From contig JAQFVV010000351.1 in assembly GCA_028023455.1 (NCBI GenBank), forward strand, positions 746,001 through 810,000: a stretch of DNA of 64,000 nt, in the 5' to 3' direction. Made by a program: the position numbers and the translations under genes. The notes beneath the pieces were generated by a model that saw only the letters and a list, made by a program, of their open reading frames with translations, did no database searches and was not told the origin of the DNA. Source of the DNA: Epiperipatus broadwayi. Its lineage: Eukaryota > Onychophora > Udeonychophora > Euonychophora > Peripatidae. Each line of letters opens with the position of its first letter. Positions within the stretch are counted from its first letter, which is position 1. Below are positions 50,960-63,700 of this stretch, in pieces.

Positions 50960-52971
50960 AATATATTGTAACGATATATAAACATGTCGTTACATTAATT
51001 TAAAATAAAAACTTAAAAGTTCGCAAATAAAAGTAAAAAACTAAATGCTAAAATTAAAATGTTTGTTAAACGTATATACATTCGCACAGAGGCCAAACTT
51101 TAAAAATATTTTTTTAAAAAAAAACAAATAAGTATTTGAACGTACTTTTTTATAAAAAAAGTACAAGATTTAAAAATAAAAACAGGTATTAATTAATGTA
51201 ATCTGTAAATGGAAATGATTGTTTATGAATTATTGAAAACCAAACTGGCCCTTGGGCTCTTGTATAATTAAAATGATCTGATGAAAGATAGATAAGAAAA
51301 TAAAGAGAAATTAGCTTGACCAATGGAAGCACTAAGCCTTGGCTTGGACCCTAATGAAGGTGATGGATTAGTGACGTTTTGTTGATTGAATCTGTGTGGA
51401 TAATATAAAAAGGGAAATACAGTTTTTTCTGAGAGTTCCAGCGTTTTGTGTTTGAGAGATGTGGTAGGACGCACATTCCACACTCTCTATTAAAAAAAAA
51501 AATTAAAAGACTGTGATACCTTGAACCAGCTATTGCCATCTCCAGAACATTATCTTCCAATGGAGGCATCGCGGGAATTAAAAGCAGAAACCTGGACTCT
51601 TCTACCGTGAGCTATGAACTTTACAAATTAACAACAACAAAAAAAAAGTAATTAAGAACTTTCATCATTGTTTTTTTTAAAGATTCAGCTAATTTAAATT
51701 TTAAAATGAACTCTTATTTGATTTTCAAATTAATAATTGATTGTTTAAATTTATATAGTTAAGTTTTGCTAAAATCATTTCCATTTTATTATTTTTATTT
51801 GTAGTAATATTTATTGTAGAAATTATTAAATGCATTACATTTAAGTTGGATATAGACATTGCATAGATTCGTTAGCGGTTGATTATGTTGTGGTTTTCAC
51901 AGTCGATTAGAATATATAAGTCAACGATGTCACTGCAGTGCCTTATGATGAACACCAAAGGGTCTCCTGTATTCCCTCAGCAATTGACATTATCGATTGA
52001 CTTTGTATTTTGATCAGTTGTGTTTAATTTGGAATGTTTTTGACCGTGGAATCTATGCAGCCGATCTATACTCGACATTATAAAACAAATTTGTATAAAA
52101 ATAATCTGTGCGAACATATTTAAATGTTAAATTTAAGTTGGGTGTGAATGGCTATATAGTTTTGTAAAGTTATATTAAGGGAGGGTAATTTTAGGTTATT
52201 TGTTTCATAGTTGAATTGGTTCAATGGATTGGATATATTTATGTAATTGTAAATGTAGTATGAGATCCACTATGGGCAGGATTATATATATATGCCACAC
52301 ACTTTCTGTTTGCCTATGGATGGGTTTGAAAGATGGCAAAGGACCGCAGTCCATTCCTATGGAGTTTTATGTTTATTGTTCTACTCGCCAACAGATGTAG
52401 CATTCCTGGTTGGTAGAGAGACAATTTTTTCTCTAATTCTACTTGCTGTTCAGATGTACATTCCTGACAGTATAGTATTTTGTGTTGTCGTAATTTCATG
52501 TTACATTGAATACATAAATGTATCAGATGGATTGGCACCGGTTTGATTGCGAAATTTGTTGCCTAAGGTTAAATCAGGGAAGAATATTTTCTTTTCAAAT
52601 GCAGATCTATGTAGTCTATTCATACTCGACTCACTAAATAAATATTAAACTCATGGTTGTAATTTACTTAAATGTAAAACTAAAGATTAATAGAAAAATC
52701 TAAAATGTTGAATTTATTCCTCAAAATTTAAATGTTATTTTATGTGTGCGTAAATAAATATTTTTATGTGTTAATTTCTGGAAGTGGCTTTTATTCTTTT
52801 ATATTTAAGATATAAAATTTATATTTTATTATCTCTGCTACTCACTGAGCTAGTGACAATGGGCTAATGACCAAAATATAAAATAAAGTGGAATCTTGAC
52901 AGCGCGTATCTGCCTACTGTATAAATTTTTCTAGGTTCAAATGCCTAGATGGTACCCTGGTGGTTGCAGAT
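50960..52971 (+). repeat. Copy 2 of the ~2-kb dispersed repeat (plus orientation)
   Basis: Collinear with the minus strand of 5370-7340. Blocks in order: 'aatatattgtaacga' (50960), 'gtatttgaacgtactttttt' (51132), 'aaatggaaatgattgt' (51207), 'caaactggcccttg' (51241), 'ggattagtgacgttttg' (51365), 'ttaagttgggtgtgaatgg' (52132), 'agatgtacattcctg' (52454), 'aatttattcctcaaaatt' (52709), 'gtgttaatttctggaagtgg' (52769), 'tctctgctactcactgagc' (52832) and the highly conserved terminal block at 52902-52951. The small frames at 51268-51569 and 52292-52546 show no domain. Alternatives are a solo LTR with TGTAACG at one end, or an ancient inverted segmental duplication. Confidence 0.85.
52902..52951 (+). 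repeat. Conserved tRNA-T-arm-like terminus of the 2-kb repeat, copy 2
   Basis: 'cgtatctgcctactgtataa', 'atttttctaggttcaaatgc' and 'ctagatgg' differ from copy 1 at about one position. GGTTCAAATGCC at 52934-52945 resembles a Pol III B box and sits in a CTAGG/CCTAG stem-loop. Confidence 0.45.
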
Positions 52972-54581
52972 ATGTAGATTGCTGTCTCCACTATTGTTTT
53001 GGATCATTATAATATATACATTATTATAACTAAGTAAAGATCCAATTATAGCTTCTCTCATAGCTGAATCAGTCAATATTTAATTAGAATAGTTTCTTGC
53101 AATGTGAGCCATATTCAATTTTTATTATCTAGTTTATCTTCCAGTAGTATTCCAAAATATTCCATAACATTGTAATTAGAATTAATTGTCATATATTATA
53201 GTTTTGAGTAATTTTTCCAATCTAATCTTTAATCATGTCACTGAAATATATATTTGATAAAAAATGTAAGCATCACTCATTTTTGGACATATTTTAAATC
53301 AATTTAAACTTCTGACATAAATATTTTAATGACAAATTTTGTTAATAACTAAGTTTACCTTTTATTAAACTAAAAATTAAGATATTTTATTTAAATTGCT
53401 ATAAATTATAGTATACAAGAGAGAGTAATCTAAATACGTTTAGATTCTTAAAAAACAAATTTAGGTAAATTTTTCTAGAATACATTATGAAGGTATTAAA
53501 TACCATTAAAAGAGACATTATTGTTGACATCCACCATGAAGCATTGTTTTTATATGATATCTGCTTTTTGTTAATCTTACCATACTTACTCTGTAAAAAA
53601 GTTTTAAAAGTTCACTTTAAACAATAACATATCTTTTGCAGTTTGATTAAATAGTGATACTGACTATGCTTAAAATTGAAGATTACAAATCATATTTTGA
53701 CATATACAAAAACTTTTTGTCTGACATTAAATTTTACTAATAATTTTTATGCTGTTTCTCATAGATTTTATTTTCATAAATTGTTTCCAATTGAACATAA
53801 AAATGCATTATACCAAGATTTTCTGAGAATTAATCATATTTATTGTAACAGTCAGACGTATTACTATATCACCATTTGATTAATATTGCTTGATAATCAT
53901 ATGTTCCAATGATTCTCACAATATATTTTAGCCTTTGCTTTTTAGTTTTGTTTTTTCTTATTCATATCCATTGTTTTAATTTGGAACATATTTTTAAGAT
54001 GATTGCATTTAATGTCACAACTTCAGTTTCACATTTATCTCTTTTATCATTGAAAATTTTTACAAAATAAAAAAAAAAACCACATATATCTGTATATGCC
54101 TGCCTGCTAAACCAGAAAAAAAAAAAACACTATTATGTTTATAATATTGGATCAGGTTACATTTTTTCTTTTTCTTTTTATCAAATTTTTATATAAATAT
54201 TTATTTTTTCTTATTTATCTCAGATTTGATCATTATAATATTTCACATAATCAAAAATAATTTAATGTTTTATAAACCTTTACAAGCAATATTATTAATA
54301 AATATCTATTGGGTATTTCTAACTATAGTTTATAAGTTTTCAAAATTTAATATTCTTATTTGCAAACATGAGTTTTCCTCCATTTTTATTTTTCATTTTC
54401 TTACTTTCTTTTACAGAAATATCTCATTATTTAATCCATTATTTTTTGTATTTTATTAGTGTTTTTAGTTGTTACATTTAAATTCCTCACTCAAGATTTT
54501 TCTTGTATGGAATTTGTATCACTGTATTATACATTTATTGTATGTTTCATAATAAATAAATAAAATAAATAAATGAAATAA
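52972..54581. other. Unassigned AT-rich sequence
   Basis: No gene or repeat family recognised. The frames at 53676-53879 and 54226-54459 are hydrophobic chance frames typical of T-rich DNA. Confidence 0.5.
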
Positions 54582-55439
<858 letters not shown>

Positions 55440-55907
55440 ATATTTGAAAAGAAAAGATGTCCAAAACATTGGTGAGTATCTTATTTTTCACTTTATAAAA
55501 TTATTTATCAAAAGTTTAAAGTTTTTTATTCACAAATCTCTTTATTCATCTGTTGTGAAAAATATTAAATGGCAGCCTTTAAGGAGGCTTGAGTTAAGCT
55601 TAGAGATGGAAATGATACTTTAGTTAATAGCAAAGAATCTTTCAAAGAGTTTAGATAATGCTGAACAAAAATCTTAGAAGTAATAGAAGTGTTAGAAACA
55701 CTGAACTGCATCAAAAAAGTGACCTATAACCCAAGAAAAAAATCTGTTTTCGAAGAGATTTCAACTAAAAAAAATGTCTTCCAAAGCTACAAAAAGGAAC
55801 ATGAACTTGCAGCCAAGTAAAATTGATTTAAAATTTACACCTGAACCAAATCTATTTTAAACATTGTTAATTCCAACATAATTCCTAAGGCTGTGAAGAA
55901 ATCAGAT

Positions 55908-56135
55908 AGTTTGCTCAATTTTAAAAAAAAATTCTGTTGAAAAAACTAATGAAGCACGTGAAATAATATATGGAAAATTGCTTCCAAAAGTTTCAAATAG
56001 TGGCAAAACCTTGCAGCCACAGTTTGCTCAATTTAAAAAAAAAGTTCTGTTGAAAAAACTAATGAAGCACGTGAAATAATATACGGAAAATTGCTTCCAA
56101 AAGTTTTTAATAGTGCCAAAACCTTGCAGCCATCT
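55908..56135 (+). repeat. 113-bp tandem duplication in the ORF1 region
   Basis: 'agtttgctcaatt' begins units at 55908 and 56021. Both include 'aactaatgaagcacgtgaaa' and 'ggaaaattgcttccaaaagt' and end 'aaaaccttgcagcca'. The copies differ by only a few bases. Confidence 0.95.
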
Positions 56136-56464
56136 CAAAAACATGAAAAAACTGATTCAGAATCAAAAATTGAATACTATAAATACAAATTTAAGCACAA
56201 GCTCTAATCCTGCAAAAAAAAAAAAAAAAACAGATTTTTTAAGGGCTTAAAAAAAAATTCTATTTCAAAAACTAATGGAACAGTGGTGCCCTTCCAAAGA
56301 GAAAATTATTTTAACATAAATAAAAAAAATTTTGAGGACATTTTTTTTTCTTTCAAAACATCAGAAACATCAAAAACTGCCAGGCAGATGGTTCCAACAT
56401 TACCAAACTAGTAGACAATGTATCTGAGACCAGTTCAATGGGACACGGAAATTAAATCTAATGC

Positions 56465-57066
56465 CAAACAAAAAAATTATGCCAAAAAAATCAAATGATA
56501 ACCGCTAATGCAAATGCATATTTTAATGCAAATTTTCAAAATGTTCTTGATCCACTTACGGATGTCATAGAAGTTGAAACTGCTGGTCTAGATGCTAGTG
56601 AAAGATCTAGAACAATTTATAATTTACCCAATAACACACCAATGCTATCTGGATCAACTCCCAATCAAAGACAAAAAAGTTATGCTCCTAAAAACTACCA
56701 GCAATAACAAGAAATTTGAAACAATGGCTGATACTGCTAATACTAATTCTCCTATAAATAAGCAATATACCCAGAACCCATTTGTCAATAATTTTGGAAA
56801 CTGAATTTCCTGTGCTAAACAACAAACTCAGATGCAAATCTCCTGTCCAAACCCAGATGTTTGAAGAGAATGACCTTACTGATCCTAAAAAGTCAATTGA
56901 AATGGTTTTTCCTTTTATCCTATTTGGTTCTGAGGACATTTTGCTACTAAACAAATTTGGCTCTTCTTCCACTCTTGATGGGGAAGATTACTGGCATGAT
57001 CTGGAAGTAGATACTACACATCACTTATTGTTGGTTTCTTTCATTGATGGAATTGGGATAAGATAG
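56465..57066 (+). pseudogene. Fragments of a possible LINE ORF1
   Basis: Overlapping frames at 56495-56707, 56592-56804 and 56782-57066 encode low-complexity, asparagine/threonine-rich peptides and then 'FPVLNNKLRCKSPVQT' and 'MVFPFILFGSEDILLLNKFG'. No zinc knuckle or RRM can be recognised. Position ahead of the endonuclease is the only reason for calling ORF1. Confidence 0.35.
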
Positions 57067-57099
57067 ACCTCCTGATTGTGTGGAAGAGGTTGACATTGA

Positions 57100-57770
57100 T
57101 AATGTTTAGTGATCATTTCAGTCAATGTTCAGGGCTTCAACTCACATGGCAGGGCAAACAAATTATCATATTGGTTTGGTCATCAGGTTCTGTATATCCT
57201 TTGCTTATGTGAGACTAAACTCCATCCCAAAACTGACTCTGACATTCTCAATCTAATCTGAAATATGGAAGCTTTCACTATTCTCATTTATCCTCTGCTT
57301 CAGGAGGAGTTGCTAAACTCATTAACAAGAAGTTACTAATCTCCTTATTCAAAATTTTATATATATTGATTCCAACTGCTTAATTGTTATACTCCAATTT
57401 AACAGTTGATCCATGAATCTTGCAAATGTTTACTTATCAAAGGAAGCTGAATTGTTTCTCAGGGAATACATATAATTAATTCTGTCCTGAGAACCAGTCC
57501 ATTCACAACATTGATTATAGGTGATTTCAATCATACCTATAAACAGTTGCAGAACAAGTATGTCTCATGCTTTAACTAGCCAGTTGAGAGCAGAAGAAGG
57601 TTCTTTCCTTGACTGTTTTCTCAGATAATTTCACCTTAGAGATGGGGGTTAACCCTGGCACTATCATGCAAACAATTGAAGAGATGCCACATATCATCTG
57701 GATGTTGACCAGATATAACATCACAACCCAATTGTTGTCTGAGGGATACATCACCTTTAATCAGACTTCA
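57100..57770 (+). pseudogene. APE-type endonuclease domain remnant
   Basis: The frame from about 57105 gives 'VNVQGFNSHGRANKL', then 'LYILCLCETKLHP', matching the N-terminal motif (N..G) and the catalytic glutamate motif (ETK) of LINE endonucleases. After frame changes, 'TLIIGDFNHTYKQ' near 57511-57550 is the GDFN motif. The domain would cut target DNA to prime reverse transcription. A stop follows shortly after 'DILNLI' and further frameshifts occur, so it is dead. Confidence 0.65.
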
Positions 57771-57875
57771 CTTTTATTCCTCCCTGCACAGAATGCTTGG
57801 AGATTATTTACTGAAATCCTTGGAAACCTGATTACCAGATGTACTCATGTGACAAAAGGTCCAATCCAAATGCTC

Positions 57876-58205
57876 AGGGAACTGAACTTGATTGCCTATG
57901 AACTTAAGCATTTTCCATATGAGGTGCAGAATATCCCAAAAATTCTCACCTTAAAAACAAGATACAAACAGGCTGTAGCTGAATACCTCTTGATTAAAAG
58001 GACTTGAAAATACCTTGAGAATCAACATTTTCTGAACTAGGGAAATGAACTTGATTGCCCATGAACTTAAGCATCTTTCATATGAGCCACAGAACATCCA
58101 AAAAATATCACCTTAAAAACAAGATACAAACATACACAGAAGGTTGTAGCCAAATACCTCCTGATTAAAAGGGCCTGTCAGTACCTTGAACATCAACATT
58201 GCTGA
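57876..58205 (+). repeat. 163-bp tandem duplication between endonuclease and RT
   Basis: 'ctgaacttgattgcctatga' (57882) recurs as 'atgaacttgattgcccatga' (58045); both units contain 'ttaaaaacaagatacaaaca' and 'tgattaaaagg'. The unit encodes the charged helical linker (LRELNLIAYELKHFPYEV... KTRYKQAVAEYLLIKR) typical between endonuclease and RT. The second unit carries a small insertion. Confidence 0.9.
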
Positions 58206-58230
58206 ACCTGGGGCTATTTGAGATGGGCCC

Positions 58231-59340
58231 TTGAATCTGGAAAAACCCAGGGTCTACAAATTAATTGAGGTACAAGGCAACAGTTGTTTTGGTTCCTCCC
58301 TGCTGGCCAGGATCTGCAACCACTATTTGATGAAATTTCAACCTCCTGGTATCATTAATACAAACAGAAAATTTGTTGCAGAAAACACTCCTCCACTGAT
58401 TACTAAGGCCAGAATAGTGTTAAAGTTGAAGTCCTTTCCCAACAGAACTCACCCTGGCCTACATGGAATTCCTAAATTTCTGCTTGACCATTTAAGATCA
58501 TTTACCATCCCAATTATCAAGAGAATGGTGGATCTACATGCTGATGACAGTCATGAGTTAGATGGGATCTACCCAATTTCCATGGTTCTCTTTATTAAAA
58601 AGTGAAAAGCCCTGCATGATCAAGGAAGTCATACAGAAGAACATCAATCAACTGTCTTCACATCAGTTCATCAAGATTGGAAGCTCCACTGCTGATGCCA
58701 TCAACAGATTTCCTTGTCGATCATGTCTGATGGAAAAGAATGTCTCGGACAATTGCAATTCAACTTGACTTTGCCAGTGCTTTAATTGTGAGTGGATTGA
58801 CAGGTTACTCAATGTACTGGAGGAACTCCAAGTGCCTGTGGCATGCCTTCAAATAATTGAGAATCTTCTCCAAAATTATAAAGTGTTTCTCTTTTTCGAT
58901 GGTCAAGTTGCTGCAGGATTTCAACCATGTTTCCATCCCAGATGGCTCATCATTGAGTGCACTTTTCTTCATGGCTATGTTATCCATTGTTACTGAGCAT
59001 AGAGGCTATTTTTTCTGGGATAGCCATCCCTATGCTAACATCTCGTGTATGGATAACATGATAATGTTTCTATCATCTCAGGATGAATTGACTAGGCTTG
59101 AGGTACTTTTGAACCAGTTTGTTTACCAATGTGGTCTCAGAGTCAATAAGGGGAAGTCAGCCTTGTGATCCATCTTGACTGGTTGAATGATCTCAGATGG
59201 TTTTAATGTCCCCTCTCAAAAAAAATTTCGGTTTTTATCTGGCAAACTCCCCCCCCCCCATCTATCATGAGAAAAGAGTTAGAAAATTTCTCTCCTCACC
59301 AAGGTCGGCAATACAATAACATCATTATCTAAAGTATATA
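58231..59340 (+). pseudogene. Reverse transcriptase domain remnant
   Basis: 'KSFPNRTHPGLHGIPKFLLD' near 58430-58490 corresponds to the 'SPGxDGIP' finger motif of LINE RTs. Further on, in other frames, are 'HQFIKIGSSTADAINRF' (58655), 'DGSSLSALFFMAMLSIVTEH' (58944-59000; motif B region) and 'YANISCMDNMIMFLSSQDEL' (59035-59095), where the catalytic Y/FxDD box appears as CMDN, so the second aspartate is lost. 'LEVLLNQFVYQCGLRVNKGK' follows as the usual post-motif-C helix. Motif A cannot be read clearly. The domain is inactive. Confidence 0.7.
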
Positions 59341-60130
59341 TATCTCTTTTTGGGAAGGTTTCCCCCTTGAATTCAGTAGTTTATCCAAAATTCTCTATTA
59401 TCTAGCTGGATTCTTCCCTACAGAGGTCTTCATCAAAAAGATTGAACAATATGCAGAAGATTTTGCTGAGGGGTGCAGAGCTGTCATCAGCTTCTGGTCA
59501 ATGGTCTCTCCCTTCATTCTCTTAGAATCTTTAATATCCAATGTACTCACAATGTCCTATTAAAACTGTTCAGAGACAACCCAATATGGAATGTCCTTTT
59601 TCACTGGAAAAGATTAAACTCACCGATTGACCACCTCTATGGTTGCAACAACAAGTTAAAGTCACTGTTCAGAACTTCAAAACACCTGGATCCCTGTTGA
59701 GTTATAAACTTACCTCTTGGGATGTTTACTGACTCATTTCCTTATTAAGACTAAGATTACCATCTGACTCCCTATTAGCATTCAGTGCTTTTTAAAATTG
59801 ACCAAGTTTCTCAAACTCAGCCTTAAATTTGTTAACTTCCTGATAAAAATCATCCTTGGTGCTCTCTACATGGGGTTTCTTATCTTACAGAAGAAAGTAT
59901 AATATCAACCCAATCTGTCTACTATGCCTTAAACAGGAAGAAAATATCACACAGATATTGAAGGAATGTGAATCATGGAAGCACCTCTGAGCACTAACTC
60001 TACACCAAACTGTTAACATGAATCCCAGCAACGTGCTGATTAAATCAGTCATTCAGAAGGGATGATTCAAACACATCTGACTATCTTTATAAACTTTGCT
60101 ATCTGGTCTGTCCGATGCAAGATTACATTT
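59341..60130 (+). pseudogene. LINE C-terminal region with zinc knuckle remnant
   Basis: Fragments such as 'LYYLAGFFPTEVFIKKIEQY'-type sequence near 59390-59450 and a 75-codon frame at 59473-59700 fit the thumb region. Near 59905-59980, 'INPICLLCLKQEENITQILK' followed by 'ECESWK' resembles the zf-RVT knuckle (CxxC ... C) of L1-like elements, although the histidine appears changed. The same type of knuckle is intact in the element at 46900-47785. Confidence 0.55.
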
Positions 60131-60356
60131 GAAAAAGGAAACAATTGTTCAACTTTTTAATAAAACTCTATGAAACATCAATGAAGCTGATAAGTGGACT
60201 TGTCAACCCTGGCTGGGTGATTGGACTTGGGGCCAGGTCAGCTTTTAGTTTGATTTACCTTGACCTTGAGGAATCAAGCAATGGCATCTCAACATTCCTG
60301 CTGCTCCATTGTTCAGCATTGAATAACTACCCATATATATATATTGTAACCTACTA

Positions 60357-60730
60357 GAATGAGAGAGGGGTGTGAGAAAGAGAAAAGAGATAGAGAAAAG
60401 AAGAAAATGCTAATAATGAAATGGAGATAATGATAATGATAAGGATAAATGAAAGAAAAGAATTAAGGAGAAAAAGAAATGGGAAAAAAAGAAATGGGAA
60501 AAGTAATAGAAATGATATTTGTAATGGAGAGAGAAGAGAAATAAGATGATGGAAAGATATGAAAGAAAGATATAAGAAGAAGATGGAATAAAAGAAAGAG
60601 AAATGAAATGAGATGATAGAAGAAACTCTTAACGAATGTTTTTTAATAGCTGAGATGATAGAAAGATATGAGAAATGACATGAAAAGAAATGGAATAAAA
60701 TTGAAATGAAATGAAATATACATGAGAGAC
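60357..60730. repeat. ~370-bp purine-rich, cytosine-poor tract
   Basis: From 'aatgagagaggggtgtgaga' onward the plus strand is made almost wholly of A and G with T interruptions; C is nearly absent except around 60620-60650. Sub-repeats such as 'gaaatgggaaaa', 'gatgatggaaag' and 'gaaatgaaatga' recur irregularly. It starts where the LINE ends, at (AT)n. Confidence 0.85.
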
Positions 60731-63700
60731 TCTAAATGGCTTGGCTCAGTGGGGTTACAATAAATTTAAAGAAAAGAGATGATGGTCCAGAGATGTATAA
60801 TCAAATAAAGGTCAAATCCAATACTGATGAACTATAACTACTACAGCATATTAATATTTTAATAAACCATACAAAAGATTATCTAAAATCACTAATTAAT
60901 GCCTATCATATTAGTCCTACTAATAGATTATACACTCTCTGAATAAGACCTATGATGCTTTGCTTTAAAATATTATCTTACAGAATTATGTTTACTAAAC
61001 AACAAGAGTAAATAACCTCAGGGATTTTAAAACTAACACTCTTGTGTAAAATTAAAGTTTAAGTTAAGTTGCCTAATAAAGAATTACTGTGATTAATAAA
61101 TAAATAAGTGACATCTTAGCTGACCATAAAATAATTATAATATGTTCAATATTAAAATAATAAACAAAACAAATATAAATTCACAAAATTTAATGAATCA
61201 ATTTAAATTTAACTAATAATGGCCTATTATCTAAGATATTACTTGAGCAGAGAAAAGAGCAAGGGTACTTTTAATACCTTTCCATACTCACAGACAATCA
61301 CTAAAGACCTCAAATGTAAATGGATTAGAATTCTTCAAATATATAAGATTTAAGATGATGACCGATGATGTGCAGTGAATATAAGATAATGTGCAGCTTT
61401 TAAAATAATATTAATTAAAATATTCTTCTGAAGTACTAATATTGTTAATCTGATATTGCATAATCTTTAGTCTGAAAAGATATACTGATAATTAAAAGAA
61501 ATAAACCTTTAACTAAGTATTTAATTATGTATCTGCTATAGTGCAATTATCTGTATTTGTGATTCAATACGAGAATCACTTACTTTAACATAGCTTTTTA
61601 ATTTTCAAGACAATATCAACTATATTTAATTAACTTAGAATATACTTGTAAATTTCTGAATTGAAGATTCAATAACTTTAAAATTTTAAGATTTTGTGAA
61701 CTTGGAACCCAAGACAATAATATATTTTCATATAAAAGTAAAACAAACAAAACAAAACTTTTGAAATAATAATAATTTGGTTTATTAATAACGAGAAGAA
61801 ATGTTTACAAATGTAGTAGAATACAAACAGTGCCAATGCCGCACTAAGATTTAATATAAGTATTTGGACTCTTAACAGTTTTATTTAACTTACATTAATA
61901 CACTTTATAACAGACCAAGGTTATTCAATGTTACTTTTTTTTAATAATTAGATTTTTCTCAAAAAATACTTTAAACTTTAATTATCATATGTACTTAATA
62001 AGCACATTACTATTCTTTTTTATTAGACTAATTTATAACATTATTGTGTCATCTAATAATCAGAATAACACACAGAACTAGGTTTATATTGAAAACCCTA
62101 AGCTTAATTTTATACTCCTAAACTTAACAAACGCTAAGTTGGAATAAGCATCTTCAGCAATACTTTTGAAAAATATCATCACTAGTTTCACAGATATAAC
62201 TAACATTATAGCTAGATATATGTTTAAATCAGATTAAGCTAATATTAAAATTAAACTAAATTAAGTGTATGGGACAATCATTCATCAGAGATCAGTTATA
62301 CTTTTTTTAAAATAACTTTAGTCCACATAAAATTATTCCCTCAATGTTTTAAAGATAATGATGTAACAGACTTACAAATCCAGCGGCGAAATTCTGGATG
62401 AAAATATTAAATTAATATGTGTGAATTGCCACTTATACCATATGCATATTTAACATACTTTAAAATAAATACAACTTATTGTTGGTTAGCTTGTGTGTGA
62501 TAAAACTATCATTGCAACACAATTCAAACATTGAAATACCTATGAGCCATAAATTAGCTACAACTACCTGAAGAAATACATTTCCTCAAAGAAGCATATC
62601 TTGTCATCACAAATCTAAAACAAATTCAACATCACCTACTGTGGTGGAATTAGCGTTAAGTCATCATGAATGATAGGCAAAAATATAAAGATACTAGGCT
62701 CCTCAGAGCTGGAAAAGAATGTGGTGTTTTTCAAAAATACCTAACTTTGAGGCAGAAATGAAGATACCTGGAATTCATTTACAGTGTATCTTGGAACAGG
62801 AAAGATGCACCAGAAAAGCACAATCCTCTCTTTTGGGATTTCCAATGCTTATAAATGTGATCATCATCACTGAAAAATACAATACAATAACCCTCTTTTG
62901 GGAACAAGCACTATCAAATCATGGAAATACAATACAATAAGGATGGAGGATTTTATCTACTCCATAAGCCTATTCAAAATTATTAACTAAGCCTAACTCT
63001 ATGAGGCTAACAAATACTAACTAATAGCAAGATATATACTTCACCTGAACTAACTAAGTTATTTCTAAGAAATTTATAAAAATAATACAAAACATATATC
63101 CAATGTTCGAACCAACAAAGTAAACTATGTGTCAACTGACTACTGTAGAAAATACTTTAAACTTAAATGCATATAAAATTCTAGGCAAGGCACACACAAT
63201 GCACACATAATAAAATATTAAATGCTAAAATATAGTGACTAGTGGACTTTTAAAATTGTAAATTAAATACAAGAATATTTACTTCTCGGTGAATATAAAA
63301 TATTTGTAGTTATTATTAATATATCATTCATAAAACAAATGAATGGATACTCTGATAAACTTCTTTAGTAAATTTAAAATAAAAATTGAGTAAAACATCC
63401 CATTTATATGAAAATAAGACTGTGATATTTAAATCTCTATAAATAAAATTATTAAATAGAAACTAGCTAGTGTAATGCTTAATAAATAAACTAAATCTAC
63501 TTAAGAATGGCAAAAACATTTGCTCATTCAAATAAACCTATTTCGTTTTAAAATTATAACCCTAGTTTACCTGTATATTTATGCAAAAAGTGTTACATAA
63601 AAATTTAATAGTATAAATATTTTTAGAGTTTCTTTTTTTTTTTAAACCAATAAAGCAGACCATAAAAAAATAATGCATTAACTCAAGTTCATATTTCAGC

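Larger units (their letters stand above)
55440..60355 (+). mobile_element. Long, decayed L1/Tx1-like LINE
   Basis: About 4.9 kb on the plus strand that reads as a once-coding region in shifting frames, ending at (AT)n (60333-60345). The first part (55440-57070) is lysine/asparagine-rich and would correspond to ORF1; the second (57100-60130) holds endonuclease, RT and zinc knuckle in the expected order. Local composition is less AT-rich than the flanks, as expected of former coding DNA. Two internal tandem duplications are present (55908 and 57876). The boundaries are approximate and the clade is inferred from domain order only. Confidence 0.7.

Noticed and set aside
51268-51569. Two overlapping 71-72-codon minus frames
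   Set aside because: Located in the 2-kb dispersed repeat, not preserved in the other copy, no domain.
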